Origin: an uncultured Bacilli bacterium
GTDB taxonomy: Bacteria > Bacillota_I > Bacilli_A > RF39 > UBA660
Direction of reading: 5' to 3'
NCBI GenBank assembly: GCA_947628345.1
Contig: CANQZM010000005.1
Span: forward strand, 1 to 47,990
Length of the DNA: 47,990 nucleotides
Below the pieces are notes generated by a model. The model was not told the origin of the DNA. It saw nothing but the letters and a program-made list of their open reading frames with translations, and did no database searches. Every line of letters starts with the position of its first letter. Position 1 is the stretch's first letter. Position numbers and translations under genes: made by a program. Below are positions 1-8,206 of the stretch, in pieces.

Positions 1-646
1 ATTTTCTATTTTGTTTAGAATTAGTCACTGCTTCTAGATATAAAATAGCAATACCTTGTTTATTAAATTTATCTTCATATTCAGTAGTGATAATATTTTC
101 ATCATTATTTTTATGTAAATTTAAACTTACATTTTGTAAATAATAACCCTTACGAGATAACGTTTCTAAAGAATAAGTAAATAAATCTTCATTATCTGTT
201 TTCAAATATATTTCTTTTGAATCCTTAAATATTTTATCATACTTATCCAAAAAAATTGTACTAGTTAATCTCCTAAAATGATGTCGAAGTTTTGGCCAAG
301 GATCAGAAAAATTTAAATAAATTCTGTCAATTTCTTTAGCAAAAACTTCATCTATATCCATCGCATTCATTCTAATTAATAATAAATTATCTAATGATTT
401 TGGAAGTTTTTCAACAGCTCTTGCTAAAACACTATCATACCTTTCAATACCAATAAAATTAATATTAGGAAATCTTTTAGCATTCTCAATTAAAAATTTT
501 CCCTTACCCATACCAATTTCTAAATGAATAGGATTATCGTTTTTAAATAATTTATGCCAATTAGTTTTATAATCTTTAGGATTTTTAATAACCTGTCTAC
601 ACTCAGCTAAAATTTCTTCTTTATTTTTTACATTTCTAATTCTCAT
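1..646 (-). CDS. trmB: tRNA (guanine-N7-)-methyltransferase, 3' end truncated by window edge
   Basis: Own translation of the minus strand from ATG at 646: MRIRNVKNKEEILAECRQVIKNPKDYKTNWHKLF...HLEIGMGKGKF...NFSDPWPKLRHHFRRLTS; TrmB SAM motif and DPWPK..HxxRR motif. Not in the ORF track because it runs off the edge. Confidence 0.93.
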   Translation of the reverse strand, partial: MRIRNVKNKEEILAECRQVIKNPKDYKTNWHKLFKNDNPIHLEIGMGKGKFLIENAKRFPNINFIGIERYDSVLARAVEKLPKSLDNLLLIRMNAMDIDEVFAKEIDRIYLNFSDPWPKLRHHFRRLTSTIFLDKYDKIFKDSKEIYLKTDNEDLFTYSLETLSRKGYYLQNVSLNLHKNNDENIITTEYEDKFNKQGIAILYLEAVTNSKQNRK

Positions 647-722
647 TGATATCGTCTCCTTCATATATTCTATCACATATAAAGATCAAATGCATATAAT
701 AAAACGAACAAAGGAGTCCATT

Positions 723-956
723 ATGAATAATATACCTTATTTATTTATGCCAGATATGAATATGATGAATACCATGTCTCCTTATAATCCTAATTACCAC
801 AATAATGATATGATGGAACTAATCGAACGAGTTAACAAACTATCAAGAGATATTAGAAAGCTTGAACGTAGAGTCAGTCAATTAGAAAAAAAGAATCAAC
901 CTTACGTAAAGAAGACTAATGTTGATGACGACGATTCTGGTATATATATGATGTAG
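723..956 (+). CDS. small hypothetical protein, Met/Asn-rich N-terminus plus short coiled coil
   Basis: ATG at 723 preceded by AAAGGAG; in frame with ORF 690-956; followed by a terminator hairpin. Confidence 0.7.
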   Translation: MNNIPYLFMPDMNMMNTMSPYNPNYHNNDMMELIERVNKLSRDIRKLERRVSQLEKKNQPYVKKTNVDDDDSGIYMM

Positions 957-980
957 AGCACTAAATGTGTTCTTTTTTTA
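955..980 (+). terminator. Rho-independent terminator
   Basis: AGAGCAC-TAAAT-GTGTTCT followed by a T-run. Confidence 0.7.
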
Positions 981-1122
981 TCTTACTTTGTATCATCTAA
1001 ATCCATTTATATTTCATTTATTAAGAATAATATATTAAAAATTTAAAAGACTAATAATACCATTTTATTTTAAAGACTTTTTAATAAAAATTTGATATAA
1101 TAAACATAAGAAGGTGGATATG

Positions 1123-2442
1123 ATGAGCAAGTTATTAGAGTTAGATAAAAATTCCTATGAAAAATTTGTTAAAAATCATAAATTAAAATCCCATTTTTTA
1201 CAATCTTACTATTGGGGAATATTTGCTAAAGAAAAAAAGAATTTAACACCATTTTACTTAGGTCTTATGAATGATGATGGAGTTATAGAAGCAGCAACTT
1301 TACTATTACAAAAAAAACTACCTCTAGGCTTGTGTTATTTTTATGCACCACGTGGTTTTGTAATAGATTTTAATAATCAAGAATTAGTTAAAAACATGAC
1401 TTTAGAAGTCGCTAAATTTTGTAAAGAAAAGAAAGCTATATTTTTTAAAATAGACCCTGATATTATTAAATCTATGCATAATTACCAAGATATCGAAACA
1501 ACTAATACCAATGATTATAAAGAAATATTTAAGACTTTAAAACAATTAGGATATAAGCATTTAGGTTTCACAAAAAACTTTGAAACCAATCAACCTCGTT
1601 ATACCTTTAGAATAGATTTAAAACAAGACTTAGAAACAATTATGAGCCATTTTTCTAAAACAACTAAACAACGTATTAATAAAGCTAAAAAGTTGGGAGT
1701 CGAAGTTACAATTGGAACTGAAAAAGATATCGATACCTTTTATCACTTAATGATGCTTACAGAAAACAGAAAAGATTTTGTTTCTTACTCCAAAGACTAC
1801 TATCAAAAACAATATGAAATTTTTTCAAAACACAATATGGCCGTTTTGTTTTTAGGAAAAATTAACATTCCTAAAATTATTAAAATTTATCAACAAGAAA
1901 AAACTGAATTAGAAAAAAACTTAAGTTCCATAAAGACCGATAATCCTAGTAAAAGTACAAAAAATAAAATTAAAGATATTACAAAACAAATAGATAATAT
2001 TAAAAATAATATTAAAAAATATGAAGAAGTCAAAAAACAATATGGTACTGAAATTACATTAAGTGCTCATATGATTATTGTTTATGGTAATAAAGCCTGG
2101 GTTTTATATGCTGGAAATCATAATATTTTAACAGAAAGCTATGCTAATTATGCAACATACTTTGAACATATAAAATACTGCAAAGAGAAAAAATTAGAAA
2201 TTTACGATCAATTTGGTACAATTGGTGACTTAAGTAAAGATAACCCTCGTCTAGGACTTCATGAATTTAAGAAAAAATTTGGTGGAGATTATGTTGAATT
2301 TTTAGGAGAATTCGATTATATTTTAAAACCAGTTATGTACTTTATCTTTCAAAAGTTAGTACCTTTTTATCGTAATCTAGTTATTAAAAAATCTAGAAAA
2401 AAATTAAATAATGAGGTTAAGAGTAATAAAGAAGACACCTAA
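1123..2442 (+). CDS. FemA/FemX-family peptidoglycan bridge aminoacyltransferase
   Basis: FemAB family features: LQSYYWGIFAKEK, FFKIDPD, TKQRINKAKKLGV, central coiled-coil insert, YDQFGTIGDLSKDNPRLGLHEFKKKFGGDYVEFLGEFDYILKP. Confidence 0.9.
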   Translation: MSKLLELDKNSYEKFVKNHKLKSHFLQSYYWGIFAKEKKNLTPFYLGLMNDDGVIEAATLLLQKKLPLGLCYFYAPRGFVIDFNNQELVKNMTLEVAKFCKEKKAIFFKIDPDIIKSMHNYQDIETTNTNDYKEIFKTLKQLGYKHLGFTKNFETNQPRYTFRIDLKQDLETIMSHFSKTTKQRINKAKKLGVEVTIGTEKDIDTFYHLMMLTENRKDFVSYSKDYYQKQYEIFSKHNMAVLFLGKINIPKIIKIYQQEKTELEKNLSSIKTDNPSKSTKNKIKDITKQIDNIKNNIKKYEEVKKQYGTEITLSAHMIIVYGNKAWVLYAGNHNILTESYANYATYFEHIKYCKEKKLEIYDQFGTIGDLSKDNPRLGLHEFKKKFGGDYVEFLGEFDYILKPVMYFIFQKLVPFYRNLVIKKSRKKLNNEVKSNKEDT

Positions 2443-2461
2443 TTCAAGATGTCTTTTTTAT
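2432..2461 (+). terminator. Rho-independent terminator
   Basis: AAGACA..TGTCTT hairpin followed by T-run just after the femX stop. Confidence 0.6.
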
Positions 2462-4107
2462 TTATTTTTTTTATATTTTTTTAAGAGATTATCTCCAAAA
2501 ATTTCAGTTATTGATTTAGTCTTTATCATATATATGAAATAAACTGCTCCTCCAACTAATGTATAAGCTACTATAATTGGAATATTTAAAAGTCTAGATG
2601 GAACTGAAATTGGTATTACTAGTTTTAAAGCAAATAAAGCTCCTACCATCAAAACAGTTCCACATAACGTATTAATAAGCTGCTTGACTGTTGGTTCATA
2701 ATTTACCTCACATTTACGATTAAGTGCTACTAAACAAATTATTAATGATACACCATAACCAATAATACTAGCTATAATAGAGCCATAATAAGCAGGTAAT
2801 CCCAAATTATATAATTGATTAATTAAACTAACATTAAGAAGGGCTTTTAAAACCAGTCCAGATAATAAACTAATAAATACAACTTTATAATATTTCAATA
2901 CCTGGGTAATAGTAATTGCTGTTGTAAATAAACAAGTGATTAAAGCAACAAAAATATAAAGTGTTAAAACCGAAGGACCATAGGTACTTGCTCCATAAAA
3001 CACAGTATAAACTGGTTCTGCCAAGAAACTAAGACCAACTGTCATTGGTACTGTTAAAAATAATAAAATTTGAAAACTTTGATTTATTTTTCGATGAATA
3101 TCTTTCTTATTTCCCAACACTGCCGCTGAAGTTAGATTAGGTATTAAACTTACTAACATTCCTGTGGAAATTGAAATAATAATCATATTAAATTTAGCAC
3201 CCCAAGTTGATAAAATACTCATAATTCCTTCAGCCGTTTTAGCACCATATATAAGTCCTAGTGCTTTAACAACAGTCACTGAATCTACCATACTATAAAG
3301 TGATTTAAAAATATCAATCATTATTAATGGAAAGGCATAAACAAATATTTTCTTTAAAATATCTTTATTAGTAATTTTGGGTTCTTTTACATCTAATTCC
3401 TTTTGTAAAAATTTATTTTTATTAGTATGTTTTTTACCTAATAAATAGAAATATGAGGCTAAAGAACCAACTGTAGCTCCGAAAACAGCAACACCTACAG
3501 CTGTAGTTAAAGATAGATGAAAAGCTTTCAAAGTTAGATAACTACCAACAACAATTACTAATACTCTAACAACTTGTTCAAAAACTTGAGATATAGCTGT
3601 AGGAGTAATAAATTTATGACCTTCAAAATAGCCTCGATAAATACTTAAAATTGGTACCACAATTACAGCAGTTGATATAACTCTAATTACAAAAGTTACA
3701 TCCTCAATAGTATTACCACCTTGTAAATCCCCCAGTATTGCAGTAGCTAACTGAGGAGCAAAAATAAACAAAATAGTAAAACTAATTAATCCCAATACCA
3801 AGGCAACTTGCTTTCCTAATTTAAAGGCTCTTTGCTTAGCATCATAATATCCTAAAGTTTGATATTCACTGATAATTTTACTAATAGCTAAAGGAATTCC
3901 TGCTGATGAAATTGCCATAAATACTAAATACAATGTATAGGCATATCCATATAATGCCCCACCCTTTTCTCCAATTATAGAATAAAAAGGTATAACATAT
4001 AAAATCCCTAAAATTTTAGTAACAACAATCCCTACTGTCGCTATAAAAGCTCCTTGAACAAAAGAATTTTTTTTCATTATATCTTTACTTTTTCTTCTTT
4101 TTTTCAT
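2458..4107 (-). CDS. polysaccharide biosynthesis / lipid II flippase-like protein (MurJ/SpoVB/MOP superfamily)
   Basis: About 14 hydrophobic segments; MKKNSFVQGAFIATVGIVVTKILGILYVIPFYSIIGEKGGALYGYAYTLY start typical of SpoVB/YtgP. Likely start at 4074. Confidence 0.9.
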   Translation of the reverse strand: MKKRRKSKDIMKKNSFVQGAFIATVGIVVTKILGILYVIPFYSIIGEKGGALYGYAYTLYLVFMAISSAGIPLAISKIISEYQTLGYYDAKQRAFKLGKQVALVLGLISFTILFIFAPQLATAILGDLQGGNTIEDVTFVIRVISTAVIVVPILSIYRGYFEGHKFITPTAISQVFEQVVRVLVIVVGSYLTLKAFHLSLTTAVGVAVFGATVGSLASYFYLLGKKHTNKNKFLQKELDVKEPKITNKDILKKIFVYAFPLIMIDIFKSLYSMVDSVTVVKALGLIYGAKTAEGIMSILSTWGAKFNMIIISISTGMLVSLIPNLTSAAVLGNKKDIHRKINQSFQILLFLTVPMTVGLSFLAEPVYTVFYGASTYGPSVLTLYIFVALITCLFTTAITITQVLKYYKVVFISLLSGLVLKALLNVSLINQLYNLGLPAYYGSIIASIIGYGVSLIICLVALNRKCEVNYEPTVKQLINTLCGTVLMVGALFALKLVIPISVPSRLLNIPIIVAYTLVGGAVYFIYMIKTKSITEIFGDNLLKKYKKNK

Positions 4108-4170
4108 TACTTACACTTCCTGTGTGACTATTACTTCATAAATCATATCATATTTTTTGCACTTTAGCAA

Positions 4171-4344
4171 TTAACCATAATAAATAATCATAGCGGAAAA
4201 ACAAAATATTTGTTCTTCTCCAAAAATAGAGCAACTAACTTGATATTTAATATCAATAATTTCTTTAGTTGTTTCTTCTAAAAAATTATTAACGCTCTCT
4301 TCTAAATCTTTTTCACTTTCCTCATCAAACATTTTAATTTTCAT
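4171..4344 (-). CDS. Cse60-like small protein
   Basis: MKIKMFDEESEKDLEESVNNFLEE...IIDIKYQVSCSIFGEEQIFCFSAMIIYYG resembles Cse60 family (VxxFDEE..DLE..VN.FL...DIKYxVS...I.CFSAMIIY). Confidence 0.65.
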   Translation of the reverse strand: MKIKMFDEESEKDLEESVNNFLEETTKEIIDIKYQVSCSIFGEEQIFCFSAMIIYYG

Positions 4345-4395
4345 AATATCACCTAATATTATTATAAAAATGTTTTCCACAAAAATTGTTGAAAA

Positions 4396-4420
4396 AAGAA
4401 ATGATTATCATTTCTTAGTT
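4396..4420 (-). terminator. Rho-independent terminator overlapping the stop codon of the upstream ORF
   Basis: AAGAAATGATAATCATTTCTTTTTTC on minus strand; 8 bp perfect stem then T-run. Confidence 0.7.
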
Positions 4421-4779
4421 TTCAAAATATTATCCAAATATTCATTACCCTCTTTTCGCTCATCACTGACTAACATTCGTAATCCAGTGCACAACTTGCC
4501 TGTTTCATTCTTTAACATTATAATTTTTTTAATCTTATCATACTCTTTTTTGGTTAATATAATTTTATATTGTGTTTTTTCAGATTCACAATCAATAGCA
4601 CTACAATAATCAATAATAGTCATCTTCATATTTTTATTTACTTTATTTATAATAATTCTATACTTACTTCCCGGAATATAATCATCCCGATAATCAATTC
4701 TATAAAATCCAAATATATAAATATTTATTATAATAAGAATAAGGCTACATCCTATCATTATCCAATACTTTTTTTTCAT
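4408..4779 (-). CDS. hypothetical membrane-anchored protein
   Basis: N-terminal TM MKKKYWIMIGCSLILIIINIYIF; no family recognised; terminator at its 3' end. Confidence 0.6.
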   Translation of the reverse strand: MKKKYWIMIGCSLILIIINIYIFGFYRIDYRDDYIPGSKYRIIINKVNKNMKMTIIDYCSAIDCESEKTQYKIILTKKEYDKIKKIIMLKNETGKLCTGLRMLVSDERKEGNEYLDNILKTKK

Positions 4780-4794
4780 ATTTCAATCACTTTC

Positions 4795-7626
4795 CTATTT
4801 AACTACAATATTAACAATTTTTCCCTTGATAACAATTACCTTTACAATCTCTTTACCATTAGTATGATTAATAACATTTTCTGCCTTCAATGCTTTTTCT
4901 TTAATTTCTTCTTCTGTATCATCCATACTAATTTTAATAGTTGCCCTTACTTTACCATTAACCTGAACAGCAATATCTTTTTCATCATCAACAAGTTTAC
5001 TTTCATCATATGTAGGCCAACTGCTCTCACAAATTGGACTACCCAAGTCATATTGTTCATTTAATTCCTCTGTAATATGAGGTGCGATAGGATTAAGCAA
5101 TACCAATAATACTCGATAATCTTCCTTAGAAATTTCTGTTTGTTTCTCATATTCATTTAATAGAATCATTAAAGAAGAAACTACAGTATTGAATTTCATA
5201 TTATCATAGTCTTCTGTTACTTTTTTAATTGTTTTATTAATAATTTTTTCTAAATTATTAGAATAATTATCCTTTTTACTTACTTTATCTCCGATACGTA
5301 TTACTCTATCAATGAAACGTTTACAACCATTAAGTCCTTTTTCACTCCAAGATACTTCTTTTTCATAATCACCAATAAACATTTCGTAGCAACGAAGTGC
5401 ATCAGCTCCATATAACTTAATCATATCATCAGGATTAATAACATTTCCTAATGACTTAGACATTTTTACACCACCATCACCTAAAATCATACCATGAGAA
5501 ACTCTAGTATCAAAAGGTTCTTTATTTGGAACTAATCCAATATTATATAAAAACTGATTCCAAAATCTCGCATACAATAAATGCCTAGTAGCATGTTCCA
5601 TACCACCATTATAAAAGTCCAATTTTCCCCAATATTTTAAAGCTTCTTGGGAAACAAATTCTTTATCATTATGAGCATCCATATATCTTAACCAATACCA
5701 AGAAGAGCCTGCCCAATTTGGCATAGTATCAGTTTCTCTTTTAGCTTTCTTTCCACAATGTGGACAGGTAGTATTTACCCAATCAGTAATAGCAGCTAAA
5801 GGGCTTTCCCCATTTTCCGTTGGTTCATAGTTAGCAACATCTGGAAGTAAAACTGGCAAATCCTCTTCTTTAACTGGAACCCAACCACAATCTTCACAGT
5901 AAACTAGTGGAATTGGTTCTCCCCAAAATCTTTGACGAGAAAATATCCAATCCTGTAATTTATAATTAGTTTTTTCCTTACCATATCCTTGTTCTTTTAA
6001 ATACTCAATCATTTTAGCAATTGATTCTTTCTTATTAGTAAGACCATTTAAAACACCAGAATTAATCATTTTACCATCACCAGTATAGGCCTGAGGTTTT
6101 AAAAGATTATTAAATGTAGTAATATGAAGTTCATCTTTAACTTCTTTTTCTATTACACTTTTATCTACCCATTCTACTGTAAATTTATTTTCTTCATCCA
6201 CGTCCAAATTTGTAGACTCTTTTTTATCATCAACCAATTTAAATAATAAACCAATTGATTCAATTTCAAAAGCTTGATTTTTGTTATATGCATAATAATG
6301 ATGATTAATTGGAAAAATATCATGAACATATTCAATATTAACATAACCTGTTTCCTCTTTAATTTCTCTAATTGCACAATCTATTGGACTTTCATTATCT
6401 TTTCTAGTTCCACCGACAAATAATCTACCGCCTAATTCTTTCCAATTAATAGTTAAATATTTATCAGTTTTTTCATCATACAAAACTGCAACTATACTAT
6501 TTTTTATTTTCTCATTATCATGTTTTTCTCCAGTAATTTGTTCTATAACAGGAATAATAGGAATATTAAATTTAGTAGCAAATTCAAAATCTCTTTCATC
6601 GTGAGCAGGCACTGCCATGATGGCACCAGTTCCATAATTCATCATAACATAATCAGAGATATATATAGGAATTTCTGCATTAGTAATTGGATTAATTGCC
6701 GTTAAGCCATCAATACATACTCCTGTTTTTTCTTTATTAACTTGAGTTCTTTCAAATTCAGTTTTATTTTTAGCTTTTGTTTTATAATCATTTATTTCAT
6801 TCATATTTTTAATCATATCTTGATGTTTTTCAATCATTGGATGTTCTGGTGCAACAACCATAAAGGTTACTCCATAAAGTGTATCCGGTCTAGTTGTATA
6901 AATAGTTAAAACATCATCAATACCTTTTATTTCAAAGTCAACTTCTGCACCTGTTGATTTTCCGATCCAATTAATTTGTGCTGTTTTAATTCTATCAATA
7001 AAATTAGTATCATCTAATCCAGTAATTAAATCTTCGGCATAATCGCTCATTCTTAACATCCATTGTTCTTTTTCTTTTTGTTCAACCTTACTACCACATC
7101 TTTCACAAATTCCACCTGATGAATCTTCATTTGAAAGTCCTGTTTTACACTTAGGACACCAATTAATATTCTTTTTTGCCTTATAAGCCATTCCATGTTC
7201 AAAGAATTTTAAAAATTGCCATTGTGTCCATTTATAATACTCTGGATCTGTAGTTGAAAATTCCCTTGACCAATCGATAGATAATCCAAGAGCTTTTACC
7301 TGCCCTTTAAAAGTTTTGATATTTTCACTAACTGCTTCTTTAGGATGAATATGATTTTTAATCGCATATTGTTCTGCTGGAGCACCAAAAGCATCCCAAC
7401 CCATTGGGTATAATACATTATATCCCATCATTCTTTTTTTTCTAGCTAAAGCATCTAGTGCAGTGTAACTTCTGACATGTCCAACATGTAGCCCAGCACC
7501 TGATGGATAAGGAAATTCCACTAAATAATAATATTTAGGTTTATCACTATTATTTACAGCCTTAAATACTTCTTTATCTTCCCAATATTTTTGCCACTTT
7601 CTTTCAATTTCATTAAAATTAATCAT
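4795..7626 (-). CDS. leuS: leucyl-tRNA synthetase with Nudix domain inserted in the CP1 editing domain
   Basis: LeuRS motifs FPYPSGAGLHVGHVRSYTALD, YTTRPDTLYG, AIMAVPAHDERD, WIFSRQRFWGEPIP, MSKSLGN; internal Nudix box GGTRKDNESPIDCAIREIKEETGY. Confidence 0.97.
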   Translation of the reverse strand: MINFNEIERKWQKYWEDKEVFKAVNNSDKPKYYYLVEFPYPSGAGLHVGHVRSYTALDALARKKRMMGYNVLYPMGWDAFGAPAEQYAIKNHIHPKEAVSENIKTFKGQVKALGLSIDWSREFSTTDPEYYKWTQWQFLKFFEHGMAYKAKKNINWCPKCKTGLSNEDSSGGICERCGSKVEQKEKEQWMLRMSDYAEDLITGLDDTNFIDRIKTAQINWIGKSTGAEVDFEIKGIDDVLTIYTTRPDTLYGVTFMVVAPEHPMIEKHQDMIKNMNEINDYKTKAKNKTEFERTQVNKEKTGVCIDGLTAINPITNAEIPIYISDYVMMNYGTGAIMAVPAHDERDFEFATKFNIPIIPVIEQITGEKHDNEKIKNSIVAVLYDEKTDKYLTINWKELGGRLFVGGTRKDNESPIDCAIREIKEETGYVNIEYVHDIFPINHHYYAYNKNQAFEIESIGLLFKLVDDKKESTNLDVDEENKFTVEWVDKSVIEKEVKDELHITTFNNLLKPQAYTGDGKMINSGVLNGLTNKKESIAKMIEYLKEQGYGKEKTNYKLQDWIFSRQRFWGEPIPLVYCEDCGWVPVKEEDLPVLLPDVANYEPTENGESPLAAITDWVNTTCPHCGKKAKRETDTMPNWAGSSWYWLRYMDAHNDKEFVSQEALKYWGKLDFYNGGMEHATRHLLYARFWNQFLYNIGLVPNKEPFDTRVSHGMILGDGGVKMSKSLGNVINPDDMIKLYGADALRCYEMFIGDYEKEVSWSEKGLNGCKRFIDRVIRIGDKVSKKDNYSNNLEKIINKTIKKVTEDYDNMKFNTVVSSLMILLNEYEKQTEISKEDYRVLLVLLNPIAPHITEELNEQYDLGSPICESSWPTYDESKLVDDEKDIAVQVNGKVRATIKISMDDTEEEIKEKALKAENVINHTNGKEIVKVIVIKGKIVNIVVK

Positions 7627-7972
7627 TTTTAATCATTCCTTTCTTTTTATAATAACAACCTATTAAATGATAACTAATTAACATAAATATTATAACTAAT
7701 ATAATAGTTCCAAAAATCCTTAGTAAATTACTTTTAAAAAGCATTACTATACTAACAACTAATGAAATATCTAAAGAACTTACTACTGATATTAAAAATA
7801 AAAGTTTTTTATAATTAATCTTTTTTAAATCCAAGTGATATTTAAATACTAAATAATTAACCTCCATCGGTTTCTTTTTTTTATTTTTTTCCTTAGCTTT
7901 TCTCATTGTCCATAATAAATATATTATAAACACCAAAATATAAGTTATAGCAAATAAAATAAGTTGTTTCAT
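7619..7972 (-). CDS. small multi-TM hypothetical protein, first gene after the T-box, overlapping leuS start
   Basis: 117 aa with about 4 hydrophobic segments; overlaps leuS by 8 nt. Confidence 0.75.
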   Translation of the reverse strand: MKQLILFAITYILVFIIYLLWTMRKAKEKNKKKKPMEVNYLVFKYHLDLKKINYKKLLFLISVVSSLDISLVVSIVMLFKSNLLRIFGTIILVIIFMLISYHLIGCYYKKKGMIKND

Positions 7973-7984
7973 AACTCCTCCTAA

Positions 7985-8205
7985 AATTAAAAAACGTCCT
8001 TAAATAAGGACGAAATTTTTCCGTGGTACCACCTTAATTCATAGAAATTCTATGCGCTTAATAGAGTTAATGGTCTTACCCATAATATTTAAAGATAGTC
8101 AAGTTCATAGTGCTTTTCGATTTACTCTCACCAACCGTAAACTCTCTAAAACGAAAATAAACTATTACTACTACTACCAATATTTCAAGATATTGTACTT
8201 ATTAT
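7985..8205 (-). promoter_or_regulatory. T-box leader (leucine-type)
   Basis: Minus strand: TATAAT -10; stem I GGTTGGTGAGAG...; ATGAACTTGACTATC with plausible CUU (Leu) specifier; canonical AAGGTGGTACCACGG; terminator CGTCCTTATTTAAGGACGTTTTTT. Confidence 0.93.
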
Positions 8206-8206
8206 A

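Noticed and set aside
4570-5064. 164-aa plus-strand ORF
   Set aside because: Antisense to the 4408-4779 ORF and the leuS 3' end; Asn/Ile/Phe-rich low-complexity translation and no RBS.
6174-6377. Short minus ORF inside the leuS Nudix insert
   Set aside because: Out-of-frame shadow of leuS; the leuS frame encodes the Nudix motif. Same judgement for plus ORF 6520-6705.
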